A stretch of DNA of 64,000 nt from Amphirosellinia nigrospora (taxonomy: Eukaryota; Ascomycota; Sordariomycetes; Xylariales; Xylariaceae): assembly GCA_004123355.1 (NCBI GenBank), contig SCHM01000002.1:992001-1056000 (forward strand). Reading direction: 5' to 3'. Every line of letters begins with the position of its first letter. The stretch's first letter is position 1. Both the position numbers and the translations under genes were made by a program. The notes under the pieces were generated by a model. That model saw only the letters and a list, made by a program, of their open reading frames with translations, ran no database searches and was not told the DNA's origin. Shown piece by piece: positions 1 through 11,072 of this stretch.

Positions 1-2930
1 GCGATCAAAGCGTTATGGAGCAGAACCGTTGAGTTCTCTACAAGATCGCCGTGTTCGCGTGACGAAAATGATCGAAGGTGGGGGAGCGCAGGAGCTCGAA
101 CAAGACCACAACTATTCCGTGGGAGGGTTTTGTCTCAGCAAAAGAAAAGATTGGTTAACAATCTTGCAGGGGACGGAGGTAGAGCTGTTGTTCTTAGGAT
201 ATGGGAGAGGTAAAGTGGTGTCGGTTGCAGGAGGTGTGTGAGGTGGTCGAGATGGGGAATGATGGCCTGTCACGAAATCGGAATTTTGATGTTGTTCAGG
301 GTTGCTTTTGCTGCTTTTGTTCTGGCGCACCAACCCTGGCCAGTGATATGACGTTGCGTACCTCTCCGGCCCTCTGCCCTGGGGCTAGGCTGGGCTGCGC
401 TAGGGGTACCAAGTAGTAGCTACTAAAGGCACCAGTAACTTGGCCCCGTTTTGGGGTCTGCAACCCCGGACTAGCAACCCAACCCTAAAAGTCCTGACCA
501 GTCTTGTTTGACTTGCACAGACCGACTTCTAAATCTTTATATCTATCTCAAAATAAGCGAATGATAAGAAACAATTTCACTGATCAAACGAGAATGGTCT
601 TAGTGACAACAATACTTTGTGTCATGGTGTGCATACTTGTCGTAACATCATGTACCAGTCAGGTCTTTTTCGAACCCACTGTACTAGTTACTTTGTATTT
701 GGGGTCTGCAGCTGATGGTCTGCGCTAACCAGTCTGGCTGCATGGGGGTTGGTCCAGACAGAATATCAGAGAACAAAGGCGAATTTTATTTGTATGCTCG
801 AAATGAGGCTGGCTTAAACAGTCCAAGTTTAGCATAACACAAGTTGCGGATTATTTCATAATAGGATCATCCCACACTTTATCTTCTTTGCTTCAACGCT
901 GCTTTCTGCTGTTGCATATCGAAGCTTGGTTGCATTGTGCTCCACATAGGAACATTGCTATTCATCTTATTCTCCAACTTCAAACCCGGCTGCATGACTC
1001 GGACATTCGGCTATCAGCATCTTTGGATATCTAGATTTGACTCGTCCATCCTGTATAGTTGATAGCCTCTTGACGGACCTGCCTATCCCTTTCATCGCAT
1101 CGCACCCTCATTTATATTCAGCAATCCACCAAACTTGCTCTACTGGCAGGCAAGGCTCAACGCGGCTCGACCGCTTCTCATGTCGGGGGGTTCATACGGA
1201 GTATCGGTATTACTGATCTAATTCGGCGTGTAACAGCTAAGCGGCTCCTAACGAGACACGGCCTGTAGATGGTGGCGCGTCGTTGGGCTGCGCTGAATCG
1301 CACGAGGCGTTGATTGGGTCGTTCGGTGCGTTTTGGTTACCGCGAGCGACACTTCACCCTCTAAATTTGGCTAGGGTGTCCTTTTTGTGATCGTTAGTAA
1401 TTGTGTCTCAGATGAGCTCAACTGCGCTGCTTCCATCCGGGTGGAACATACAGCCGTTACTTTTCGAATGCTCTTGGCGCTGATGTTTCGCTCGCCCGCT
1501 TGCTTCGAATCAATCGTCGCCTCTTTGACTAGCCTATTTCAATTATTAGGAATCAACTCGTCCACATGGTCTAGCTTGGTAGTCCCCATACGTTTGCATG
1601 AATAAGACGTAGTCGAGAAATATCTATACGCAGAGTTGTTGTTAGTTGGACGCGTCAGGACACGCGCGACATGGAAACTCGTGGGCTTAGCCTTACCATG
1701 ACATCTACGTTCTTGCTCACGTTGCACTTCGAATGGGCCTTGACGATTTTTTTAACGGTCGCCCGCGGGTACATCTTCTGGCCTGGCGCCATGGTCCTAA
1801 ATGTCAGGCTGAAGAAACTGAAGGCAGTTCTAGAGTTGTTGATATGGGCGTCATTCGACTCGAGTATCTGTTTGCTGGTTTAAGATGGAGATAAAGCTCG
1901 AGTGCCCCGCCTGGAAGCTGAGTACCTAACCAATCGGCATTTTATCTCATGTGGGGCGCTGGTTACCCCTTATCTATTCGACGTACCTAAGTATCCCGAG
2001 AGCTTGGGCCAGTCACACATTCATCTCCCCCACTTTAAGCGGCCGGCAGAACGGTTGAACCCCAGATTCAGATGACCTCATCCATGTCGTCCGCCCCTCG
2101 TAGGTGGTAGCCAATCGTACCACATCCTATCGCGGCAAAAGCTATACCCCTACTATCTCCTAAGGAGGTTGCTCTACCCAGCCCAATACACTATGTCTTG
2201 AAGATGTTGTCACCCTACATCTTTTGGAGAATGCTCCAGACGCGCTTAACATGCGTGTAGGGTAGGATATGCTCTAAACACGCGCTTAATCAAAGACTGG
2301 TCGTCATCCTCCTCCACCTGCTCATATACCACCACAAGCGCCGTTTCTCCGAGAGCGCCAAATGAATTCCAATCTACCAAAAATCATGTTATCGCCGTTT
2401 GAAGCTATGTTGGGACACTACTGGCCAATTGGCGTTGTCTCCGGAAGCCATCTTCCGAGCAGACGTCGCTTTATCCCAAACTACAGGCACCGTGCCAAAG
2501 TGAGCAATACCTCAGTAATACTGCATAACACTATACCAGCTGACAGGATATGGAGCGTGACACCAAATTTCCTTGCTCGGCAACTATGCAATATGATGAT
2601 GTCGTATATGGCATACATGCCCAACTTCTGGCCGCTGGACCGCACCTCGACATGACTTCAGCCGCTTTACCTGGCCTTGGCAAAGTTGCGTCCAGCTGGT
2701 AAGGCTGATTTGCCAAAACTCGTGGGTTAATATACTTGCAAGTGAGGAGACGCGTCTGCCTATCAAAGCCATCCAATTACCAAGGCCTAGGTGATAATCG
2801 TCAATGTCGCTACCGAGACAATCGCTGGCCAACACTCATCTCGCGGACAAGGAGTGGCACGCCCTTAGCGGGTAAAAGGCCTTGACCCTCCGTAGGATAG
2901 TTATGTCGAGAATCCTCTTGGGGCTCGGGG
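1..2930. other. Intergenic; no supported gene
   Basis: Only short ORFs (under 100 codons) on both strands, none with a recognisable domain. The stretch from about 2060 to 2850 is less AT-rich and has broken open frames on the minus strand, so it could be an old gene relic, but no family was recognised. A 12-bp palindrome (TAGTAGCTACTA) lies near 413-424. Confidence 0.5.
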
Positions 2931-2938
2931 ACCCCAGC

Positions 2939-2947
2939 TATAAAATA
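2939..2947 (+). promoter_or_regulatory. TATA box of the DOMON gene
   Basis: TATAAAATA lies 77 nt upstream of the ATG at 3024. This placing puts transcription start near 2970 and argues against using the upstream GTG-initiated extension of the same frame. Confidence 0.5.
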
Positions 2948-3023
2948 TAACCGTGCGCACGATCAACTCAGTTGCGTGTTCATCACGCAATTCTTGGTTT
3001 CTTGCGCATATCCTTATCTCGTC

Positions 3024-3730
3024 ATGGGTTTACTTCATTTTGCTGTAGCCATCGTGGCTCTTACTAGAGCGGGCATGGCAGCCCCAGCGGCTCCAGCGGC
3101 GCCATCTGTACAATACTGTGACCCGGACTCGGATGTATGTTACTCCAGCAGTACAGTCGGAATCGCAGCCATCTCCTATAGACTAGCCATCCCGAACGTT
3201 ACCGCTAGCCCGTTTGATATCATACTTCAGATAGTCGCACCCAAGACAGCTCAATGGGCCGGTATAGCCTTCGGCGGACACATGATCAACAACACAATTG
3301 CCATGGCCTGGGCGAACGGGAATACATCGGTTGTCTCATCTCGTTGGGCATCGTAAGCAGCAGATTCCCCATTGCCTCAAGAGGTTAAACTGACCACCCC
3401 TCCTCAAGTGTGCATGAAATCCCCGAACCGTATGAGGCGGCGGAATATACCGTCCTCAAGGGATCGGTCACGAATGAGACGCACTGGACATTGACGGCGC
3501 TCTGCAAGGGCTGCTCCTCCTGGGTCCACGATGGTGGCTCCAAGACAGTTCTCGATCCCACTTCGCCGTCCATCAATCTTGCATGGGCGGCCTCGCCATA
3601 TCCGGTCGGCGATCCGGCTGATAACTACACCATGCTAGGCATCCATTCGGAACATGGTACATTCAATCTCGACTTGGCCGCGGCAAGGTCGGACAATTTT
3701 GATAGTTACCTACAGACCTTGCTAGCATAG
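3024..3730 (+). CDS. Secreted DOMON (cellobiose dehydrogenase cytochrome-like) haem protein
   Basis: Two exons, 3024-3352 and 3409-3730, flank a 56-nt GTAAGC...AAG intron with a CTGAC branch point, giving 216 aa. A signal peptide (MGLLHFAVAIVALTRAGMA) precedes an Ala/Pro linker. The body matches the CDH cytochrome/DOMON pattern: WAGIAFGGHMINN carries the Met expected as one axial haem ligand, and GIHSEHGTFNLDLAAA supplies a candidate His. In CDH this b-type haem domain passes electrons from a flavin dehydrogenase to lytic polysaccharide monooxygenases outside the cell. Here the domain stands alone: no dehydrogenase, membrane helix or CBM follows. The reading frame is intact. The stand-alone redox role is inference; the domain call is strong. 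Confidence 0.8.
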
Positions 3731-4430
3731 CCCAGACATCTTTATGCCGACTACTGTGCCTTGTCTTTATTATTGTGTGAAATAACTGTTGGGGTTTTAA
3801 TTTTACTAGAAACGAATATAAGGCGTTTCTGGCCGCAAAAGAAATATGTCTTTGTTCCTCGGTGTGAATTGGCTATCTTTCCGAACTTTTGTTAGTATGG
3901 TAAATCATATGGAACCCTTCAAGCTAGCTACAGCGCTTAGCTTGAGGGAAACGAACTAACTTGGCTGTTGTTCTACTCACGTCGCCCAGTAGATTTTACC
4001 AAGATAGCATGCCTTTTCAACCAGTTCAAGGTATCACAAGAGTTAAGTCTTCGCCGCGGAGATCAGACACATCACGCAGAAGTAGTTAAGTATACGCTAA
4101 GTCTGGGTTTATTTTATCATGTTGTCTATGGTTCCAGCAAGCGCCACAGGTCTAAACCCCATAAGCAACTATCGACAGTCAGGTCACCCGACTTGACACC
4201 ATTCCAACTTTGCCAGCAGTTACCCGTATCATCCCCCATGCCACAGAACGCATATAGTCAGCTGCAGGTAGTCAAGTGCCCGGCTTGACAGCGTTCTATA
4301 GTGTCGTGGTACAGTGCTACGGTTCTGTTCCGTAATACTCGAGTTCTGTGTCGTTCCGTACCATGCCTATCACCTCCCTGATAGCCATCTACTGCACATC
4401 TTGATCACAGATCCCATGGGTAGGCCGCCG
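3731..4430. other. Intergenic; no supported gene
   Basis: Lies between the 3' ends of the plus-strand DOMON gene and the minus-strand Gly-Arg-rich gene. An open frame of about 106 codons (3968-4288, plus) has no recognisable features. Confidence 0.5.
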
Positions 4431-4436
4431 AGTTGC

Positions 4437-4981
4437 TTACTGCTGACCCGAAGATCCTCGACCGCCGGCGGCACCAGCACCGCGTCCGGCACCGCGTCCG
4501 GCACCGCGTCCGGCACCGCGTCCGGCACCACGTCCGGTACCAGCACCAGCACCAGCACCAACACCAGTACCACGCCCGGCACCAGCGCTGGGTTGCTGGC
4601 CTTGCCCAGCAGTACCTTGCCCACGACCCTGTCCTTGGGCCGGCTGAGCTTGCCCTCGCCCTTGCTGGGCTGGGATGGGCGGTGGTGGTGGCGGGGCCAG
4701 CGACGCCTGGATGATGGCGCCACCCGTCTCGGCGTGACGGGATCCCACCTCGATGAATACTGGAAGATTATCAGTTAGTTGACTGGCGCCTTGACTGAGA
4801 TGTATAGAGTGTTGACGCGAGGAATGTGTCATCATAAATGTATCTATATAGTTGAAAGGAAACGCAAACAACTTACAGTCCCGTAAGTGGGGGGAGTCGT
4901 GCCCTGGGGATCCAGGCGGGCTAGAGCTTGGCGGATCATTTGCCGGCGATTCGCGAGCTCGGCACTAGTGGGTGGTGCCAT
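4437..4981 (-). CDS. Gly/Arg/Ala-repeat low-complexity protein
   Basis: Family not recognised. Exon 1 (4981-4877, minus) starts in good context (AACAATGGCACC) and reads MAPPTSAELANRRQMIRQAL. A 117-nt intron (GTAAGT...CAG) leads to exon 2 (4759-4437). Exon 2 has a poly-Pro run, a Gln/Gly/Pro-rich stretch, then GAGAGAG and five GRGA repeats before the stop. The predicted product is disordered and basic, about 140 aa. The two exons are out of phase by one base; an extra G at the donor (ACTGGTAAGT for ACTGTAAGT) would restore the frame, like other one-base losses in this window. In the other possible phase exon 2 would read an unlikely Val/Leu/Pro/Asp repeat. GR-rich proteins often bind RNA, but no RNA-binding domain is seen. 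Confidence 0.5.
4477..4570. repeat. 12-bp minisatellite followed by a 6-bp repeat, inside coding sequence
   Basis: Five tandem 12-bp units (GCACCGCGTCCG, the last with one change) span 4477-4536. A run of ACCAGC-type 6-mers follows to about 4570. Both unit lengths are multiples of three, so copy-number change would keep the reading frame of the minus-strand gene. Confidence 0.9.
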
Positions 4982-5054
4982 TGTTGTCTTGCTGTCGTCG
5001 GTGTTTATGAAAGTGGTAGAGGTCGTTGGAGTTTCGTTGGGTTGTCGATGTATC

Positions 5055-5076
5055 GTTGTTATTATATAATAACAAC
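5055..5076. repeat. Perfect 22-bp AT-rich palindrome
   Basis: GTTGTTATTAT followed directly by its exact reverse complement, 74-95 bp upstream of the ATG of the Gly/Arg-repeat gene (minus strand). Its centre (TATATA) could serve as a TATA element, or the palindrome could bind a dimeric factor; which one cannot be decided here. Confidence 0.85.
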
Positions 5077-5129
5077 TATACCATTCGGGACTGAACTTGT
5101 GTGGCTTTGCTGCTGTTAGCAAAAGTTAA

Positions 5130-8100
5130 CTGTTTGTTACAGTATATAACAGGACATCGAGGAATAGTTAAATCTAACTCACGCAAAGTAAATCGGGAAA
5201 TACTTAGGTAAAGAAACCGTAAGTATATATAGGGCCACAAAGAGTTAAGTCGTGAGACTTGACAACGTTCTACCTTTTGTAGTGTGAAGGTGTCGTGCTC
5301 GGCTCTGGTGGGTGATGTTGCTATTGGTGAGAGAGAGGAGAAAAGAAACGTAGATTGTGGGAGGCAAAGGTCACTTAAATAGACGGTGGGGAGGAGCGAA
5401 AGGGCAGCACAGTTTAGAGTGAAATCAGTCACTCAGGTACGTGTTGGTTTGCTTGCGCGGCTTCCTACTCTGAGTGTTCGCTAGTTTGTTGTTGGGTGGC
5501 CGGTTTGGTGCTGGTAAGTATGCTGTTTCCTTATTCTCTTAGAAATACCTAGCCAAACTTTTTGATTGCCCCATAATGATACCTAGCAACGCCGGTTATA
5601 GGAATACTTATTGGCTTGCACAAGCAACGTAGGTACACAAGGACACCTATTGACTATGATAGGTGCAGAGCTACATATGGCGTCTGAAGGGAAATCATTT
5701 CTACAGGTATGTATTTCTTTAGTTTACTGAATAACAACACAACTTAGAGGGTGGCCGATGTAACGGTAACGATGTTGTTCAACAGTGACTAACCAAAACA
5801 GTTATACTTTAAATAATAATAATAAACAGATAACGGTTTGGTTTTCCCTCTTGCACTAGAACGCTGGCTAAACTAAGGCACTCATTGAGTAGGTACGTAT
5901 CTACGTTCATTTTCAGTCTTCAAAGTCCAACTCAATTCAAAATGTGCAAAAGAAATCAGGCTTCTTATTTTGTGAAGTTTCTTATTTGTTGCATCTCTGG
6001 CTTCAACAAACACGCCAAAATATTGTCTGGAATCGACACACCTAATTTCCTCTTTGTGACACAAGTAGCATAGTGTGGCATTACGCTCCTTGAAAACAAC
6101 TGACATCGCACTTGTACAACTAAGGAAGACCTGTTAGCTGTGATACTTAGATACTTCAAAATTGTAATAATGCTTCATGCTCAGAGATAACCTACAATGC
6201 CAGGTCTTATACCCTCCACTCTTGATTGGCTAGAGACACAAACCTGCCATCACATACAGCCGGTCGGCTTTAAAATTCTTGCATGAAGGCATTCAAGAAT
6301 ATATAATCAACTTTATAGCTAAGCAGTACTTACAACTTGTGTACATGTGTAGTAGATGATGTTGTAGTTATTTAAACACAAATAGCAATAGTAATTATCG
6401 CCTATTTCAAAGAGCACCATACACGATATACTTACCTAGGTACTTGTAGAGTCAGGCGATGTAAATAAAGAGAAGTCCTGGAATTACCCCGCCCTGCCAT
6501 ACCAAGATTGATAGTAACTAAGTGCCTTCTCAAGCAAAAGTGTTTTGGCCGTTCTCGGTAAACAACATAGCTGCCACAGGCGCCAGCAAAGATAGTGTCC
6601 ACTTAGTTCCTTAGATGGAGTCACATTAATGCCGGTACCAGGGGAGTTGCAGCGAGAGTCGAAGTACGCAATAAGCAATTGAAATAACTATCAAGGCGCA
6701 TATTGTGACAGACAAGCTTGATTATCGGTAGAGCTGTTACCGATTGACTATAAAGAGACCCTGTACCCTACTTCCCGTTTCTCTAAAACAGAGACCTTGA
6801 CTAAGGCGACACCATGAAAAAAATGTATGATTATTGCGATCCCGTATTATGTTTTAGACACAGTCATGAGACTGTATACTCAGCTTGCTGGTGTTTTCAG
6901 CCATTATCGTTCACACCTATTATCCAGCATGACACGCTAGCTAACAAGACCGACTACGTTCGCAAGGAAGATAAAAGCTTTTGGGCACGCATAACTAGGC
7001 AAGCTATAGCCGTGGTTCTTCTACTCCACCGCGTCGCTGTGGTTGATGTGAAAACTAAATTGTCGGCGAGAGAATCATTGTTGTCGAAGCTTGGCCGAGG
7101 AACAGTCAGGGTGCATACTATTGTTACAATTCTCAAACTTGAGGGTGGACTGGGGATTCCTGGGGATACGAGTTTGGGAGTCGTTGTTTTGGCGGAGTTA
7201 CAACGATTCATTCTCAAAAGTGTGGAATAACAGACAATATAAAGCGAACCGACGCACTTTCTAGCAGTGTATTTATGTAATTTAAGATATAAGTTTTCGA
7301 TACAAATAATAATATTCTAGAGAACATTATAAATACTAGAAATCATCCGGACTATATATCGCCCATCTATCCTACGTAGGTCCACTTCTCCGTGAACGAA
7401 TGAATAATCAACAGGAACAGTTTAGGAAATTACACGGCACGGGAATATTGTATTAGGTATCTTTGAGACTTCGTTTCTTGGCAGTTTCAATATGTAGTGC
7501 CCTGCAGCCAATTGCGTTTGTTCTAAGTAGTCTTTATCGCGCGAAATCCTCGATAGTCTGGCTATATACAGCATGCTCTTTATTATACTGTTCCAAGATG
7601 TCTTACAACCAGGTGGAATCTCACGTGTGCGAATCAGACCTGCTTGCCACATCGTGACCAGATGGTTGGTTGGCAACGCTGCTGGGATATAAAGTGGAAC
7701 TAATACCCTTGTACTAATACCAAGACATGGCCAGTCCCTTCACCACCCCTTCACCCTTCACCTCGAGTACAAGTAGTGCATCCAGTTATGCGCAAAGAGT
7801 GTATTAAACTTTGCCAAATATTCCTATGCTACTTTCTTTATGGGTGATGTTAAAGAAGGTTGAATATCCATACCCTCTGGTCGGATTACATTGGTGTGGG
7901 CTAGCCCCAGGCAGCCATATTTTTATACTGTTGCCTAATCAAACAGAGAAAGTCTGCCCAACCATATCTAATTACATCACTTAAGCTCCAATAATAGTTA
8001 AAATTGTCCCGTGGGTAGCTTCATTAAGTGCACTTACTTTGTTTAACCTTAAAGTCTGTGTTTCCAAGCCATCGCTATGGAGATATTAACCTAGACCCGA

Positions 8101-8490
8101 AAACTTCCCCATAAGTAACCTCATTATTCGCATGTAGATATTACAAGTGGGCTCCAGATTGAAGTAGATAAGATTACCCTTGAAGTTTGTTATCGTAATA
8201 TTGACGCATATGGGGGCGTAGCAGGCTAGGACCGAATAGCTAACTTTAAACTACTGCCAGGGATGTAGATTTATACAGAACTCATCCCTGGTACACCTAT
8301 CATACGCACGTAAGCCCAAATCCAAGCAAGTGATATGGTATGCCAAGTCTCACAGCCCAGCCAAGAGAGCCGCTAGCTGAAATGAAACTAGGAGTCCTAG
8401 GATGAATTCAAAGCTGATTACACTTGGAATCAAGTGAACACTCCATGTTTCGAATAATTCTCTTACTGTCTGTCCATTGACAGACCACGG
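5130..8490. other. Long AT-rich intergenic stretch, no supported gene
   Basis: About 3.3 kb with TACCTA-type runs (for example 5540-5700 and 6430-6445) and an AAT microsatellite near 5813. The longest open frame (6814-7230, plus, 138 codons) has poor protein character and a competing frame on the other strand. Confidence 0.5.
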
Positions 8491-8503
8491 TGTTGACAAC
8501 ACG

Positions 8504-9650
8504 ATGTTGCCAAACTCTCCTCGTACTAGACGTGCGCTAAAGTATCTGATCCTGAGTCTATCCATTTTTATCATCTTGGCTCTCGTGGTCCGCCTTTACC
8601 ACTTTGCCAATCTATTTGCTTTCTTCAAAGGTCATTCAGGCATACTTATTACGCAACGCGAGATACTTGACGATTCCCTTGCTCGCGAGACTCGAAACGA
8701 CACAGCCGTCCCCGTCATTCCCAAGGATACTACACCAGGTCTACCACAACTGGTCTGACCCAGATAATACTGTCATCTCTCTACCTGAGGACTGGGCCAC
8801 CGCGCAACGGTCCTGCATAGACCTCAATCCTGACTGGGAGTATAAGTTATGGACCATCAAAAACTCCCGCGAGTTCATCGAGGACAACTTTTCCTGGTTC
8901 TTATCCACTTACGACAACTATGAATTTCCTATTCAACGTGTTGATGTAATTCGATACTTCGCGCTACGCCATTTTGGCGGTATTTATATCGATCTTGATA
9001 ATGTGAGAGCGCTTCCTTCACGACATTCCCTTCAACTCACTCTATTGCTGTGAGCTACCGGAAAAACATGAATGATGATTAACGTGCTTTACACAGGGAT
9101 GTCGACAGAGTCTCGAGCCCATCACCTACTTCCCTGCTTTTACCACGGACGGAGGACATGGTACCTTGAGTAACAACATCATTGGAGGCCAGCCCGGCCA
9201 CCCCTTTTTCGACCTCCTGACCGAATCCTTGATACCGTATAACTGGAATTGGATTCTGCCGTACATCATCGTTAGCTACACGAGTGGTCAATGGTTCGTA
9301 ACGGCGATATGGGAGCAATATCATCGGCTACTCTCCGCTGACGGATCTGTCAATGGCTTCGAAGGCGATAGTTGGGGGCCACTCCATCATGTCCTAATGG
9401 ACATGCGACCCGGCCAACCTGACCCTTACATTTTTTGGACACAGGAACATGGTGGCTCTTGGGACCAGTGGGATAACGCTTGGTTTGGCTGGATTGGCTC
9501 CCACATCAATTTGGTGATTGAGTATGTTGTCGGGGAATCGTGGTGACGGCGCTACTAATCACAAGTTGCGTTCTCGGCTGGAGATACTATGCGGCGAGGC
9601 AAAACCGTTCCAAGGGCTACAGCATAGTGGGGGTTCAGGAAACAGTATGA
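8504..9650 (+). CDS. GT32 family glycosyltransferase (OCH1/SUR1-like), two frameshifts
   Basis: Type II Golgi-type glycosyltransferase related to mannosylinositol phosphorylceramide synthase subunits and Och1. The N-terminus has one hydrophobic anchor (YLILSLSIFIILALVV). The catalytic region reads ILHQVYHNWSDP, then RVDVIRYFALRHFGGIYIDLDN with the DxD motif in YIDLD. A 94-nt intron (9003-9096, GTGAGA...CAG) separates it from GCRQSLEPITYFPAFTTDGG and NNIIGGQPGHPFF. A C-terminal hydrophobic helix (VVTALLITSCVLGW) ends at a TGA at 9648-9650. Two one-base events break the frame: an extra G at 8725-8726 before ILHQ, and a missing G in the GGGG run at 9532-9535, before the last helix. Everything else is well kept, so assembly error or a very young pseudogene are both possible. 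Confidence 0.75.
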
Positions 9651-10000
9651 TTAGAGGTTAGCCGTCAGGTGACTAAGACTAATACAGCATGAATAAAGAA
9701 TTCACGAAACGGTACATATGAAAGCCCAAACGAATTATAACCTACCTATATTAACACTACAGCTCATCTAGCGTTGATTTAGTTGGAGAGGCGAGATACC
9801 AATTATTCCTAAAAAAGAACTCAGCGTTACGTTCTGTCCCTACTCAGGCATATTCAAAGCCAAAATGCATGCATGATATGAAAGCTCGCCAGTATTGATC
9901 GTTACAGTACCTAAGTCTACTTATTGAATGATATGAAATAGTAAAAAGTAAACAAAAAGTACACGGAATGTTGTTGAAGCATTATGAAGAATGGCAAAAT
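9651..10000. other. Intergenic; no supported gene
   Basis: AT-rich spacer between the glycosyltransferase and the tRNA-Gly gene; nothing recognisable. Confidence 0.6.
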
Positions 10001-10070
10001 GCATCAGCCGTGAATCGAACACGGGGCCCATCGATGGCAACGATGGATTTTACCACTAAACCACTGATGC
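10001..10070 (-). tRNA. tRNA-Gly(GCC)
   Basis: Read on the minus strand it folds as a cloverleaf: acceptor GCATCAG pairs with CTGATGC, the anticodon stem CATCG/CGATG holds loop TTGCCAT with anticodon GCC, and the T-arm contains GTTCGATTC. There is no intron. Confidence 0.93.
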
Positions 10071-10950
10071 TTAGTAATTTGCAACTAATTGGATTGTACC
10101 AAATGCCCCCTCATATTCACTTGCGCTAAGTCAATTGAACAGCAATTCCATAAGACAAGGTATCGCCGTCGCGTTTAGCTACACGAATACTTAGCTCGGC
10201 CATATTAGAGCGCAAGTATAATCTTGGCCACAATAAGGTTTGCGGAGGCGAAGACGCTAATGCATGGGAGTTGTGATAGGCTTTTATGGGCGGCGCGCTA
10301 CAGATATTAGTGCCCTATTGCATGCGTGCTGTTAAGCTTTTGGGGTTGGGCGTCGATACCAAATCGCAAGTGGTAATGAACTGCATCTGGGAATCTCAGA
10401 CGATATTTTCTATTTCTGGACTCGTTACAATAATACAAGATCGCTAGCAGCCAAGCTAGCAGTTACGGGGTTGCGGGGTCGCGGGCGCCGTTGTATGTGA
10501 CTGTCTACGAGTTACCGAAGCCATACTCATAGCTTCGAGTCACAGTCTTGGCATTGTATTCGCTCTATGCGGAAACCATTGCAGGCGCCCAATCCAAGTA
10601 GGGGTTTTCACATTGACCGTGATCTCAAGAAACAGTAGGTAACGGTGTAGGTTCTCGATAGACATAAGAGTTATTCAACCTCGTAAAACATGCACGGTCT
10701 GTCGGAACTCACAACTTCCTGACTTCTACTAATCTTAAACTAATACTTTCGATTGCCTTAAGACATCTGGAACATCACAATTTTTATTCATCCTCTCCGA
10801 CCATGAAGTAGATAATGATAATGGCAGGATTTCGAAGTCGAGAGGTTTAGGCAGCTGTCCACTAGTGCGGAAAGCGGGACTCTGCAATCCCTTGTTGGTG
10901 GCACGTCTAGCTAAACGATAGGCTGCGAAGCAACAACAGGGGTTATACCA
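10071..10950. other. Intergenic; upstream region of the rvt gene
   Basis: No gene recognised. A TATATATA run at about 10952-10960, some 115 nt before the rvt ATG, is a candidate TATA element. Confidence 0.5.
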
Positions 10951-11072
10951 AACATATATATACATTCAGCTGAAAGCTGATCTTGTTTACTGATGATTGT
11001 GATCCGTTCCTTCTCTTCTCAAGCTTCTTTTGGAATACACTTTTGCAGCATCTCCTGACAACAGCAGCAACA

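Noticed and set aside
2060-2850. Possible gene relic on the minus strand
   Set aside because: Short open stretches only; no family recognised, so not called as a pseudogene.
2976-3023. Upstream GTG start of the DOMON gene
   Set aside because: Not an ATG and close behind the TATA box; the ATG at 3024 starts a clean signal peptide in good context.
4370-4723. Val/Leu/Pro/Asp-repeat frame on the minus strand of the minisatellite
   Set aside because: It joins in phase with exon 1 but gives an improbable hydrophobic/Pro repeat. The GRGA frame has the better lead-in sequence and fits a one-base loss at the donor.
6814-7230. Open frame of 138 codons on the plus strand
   Set aside because: No domain, poor protein character, a competing minus-strand frame of 87 codons over the same DNA, and AT-rich intergenic surroundings.
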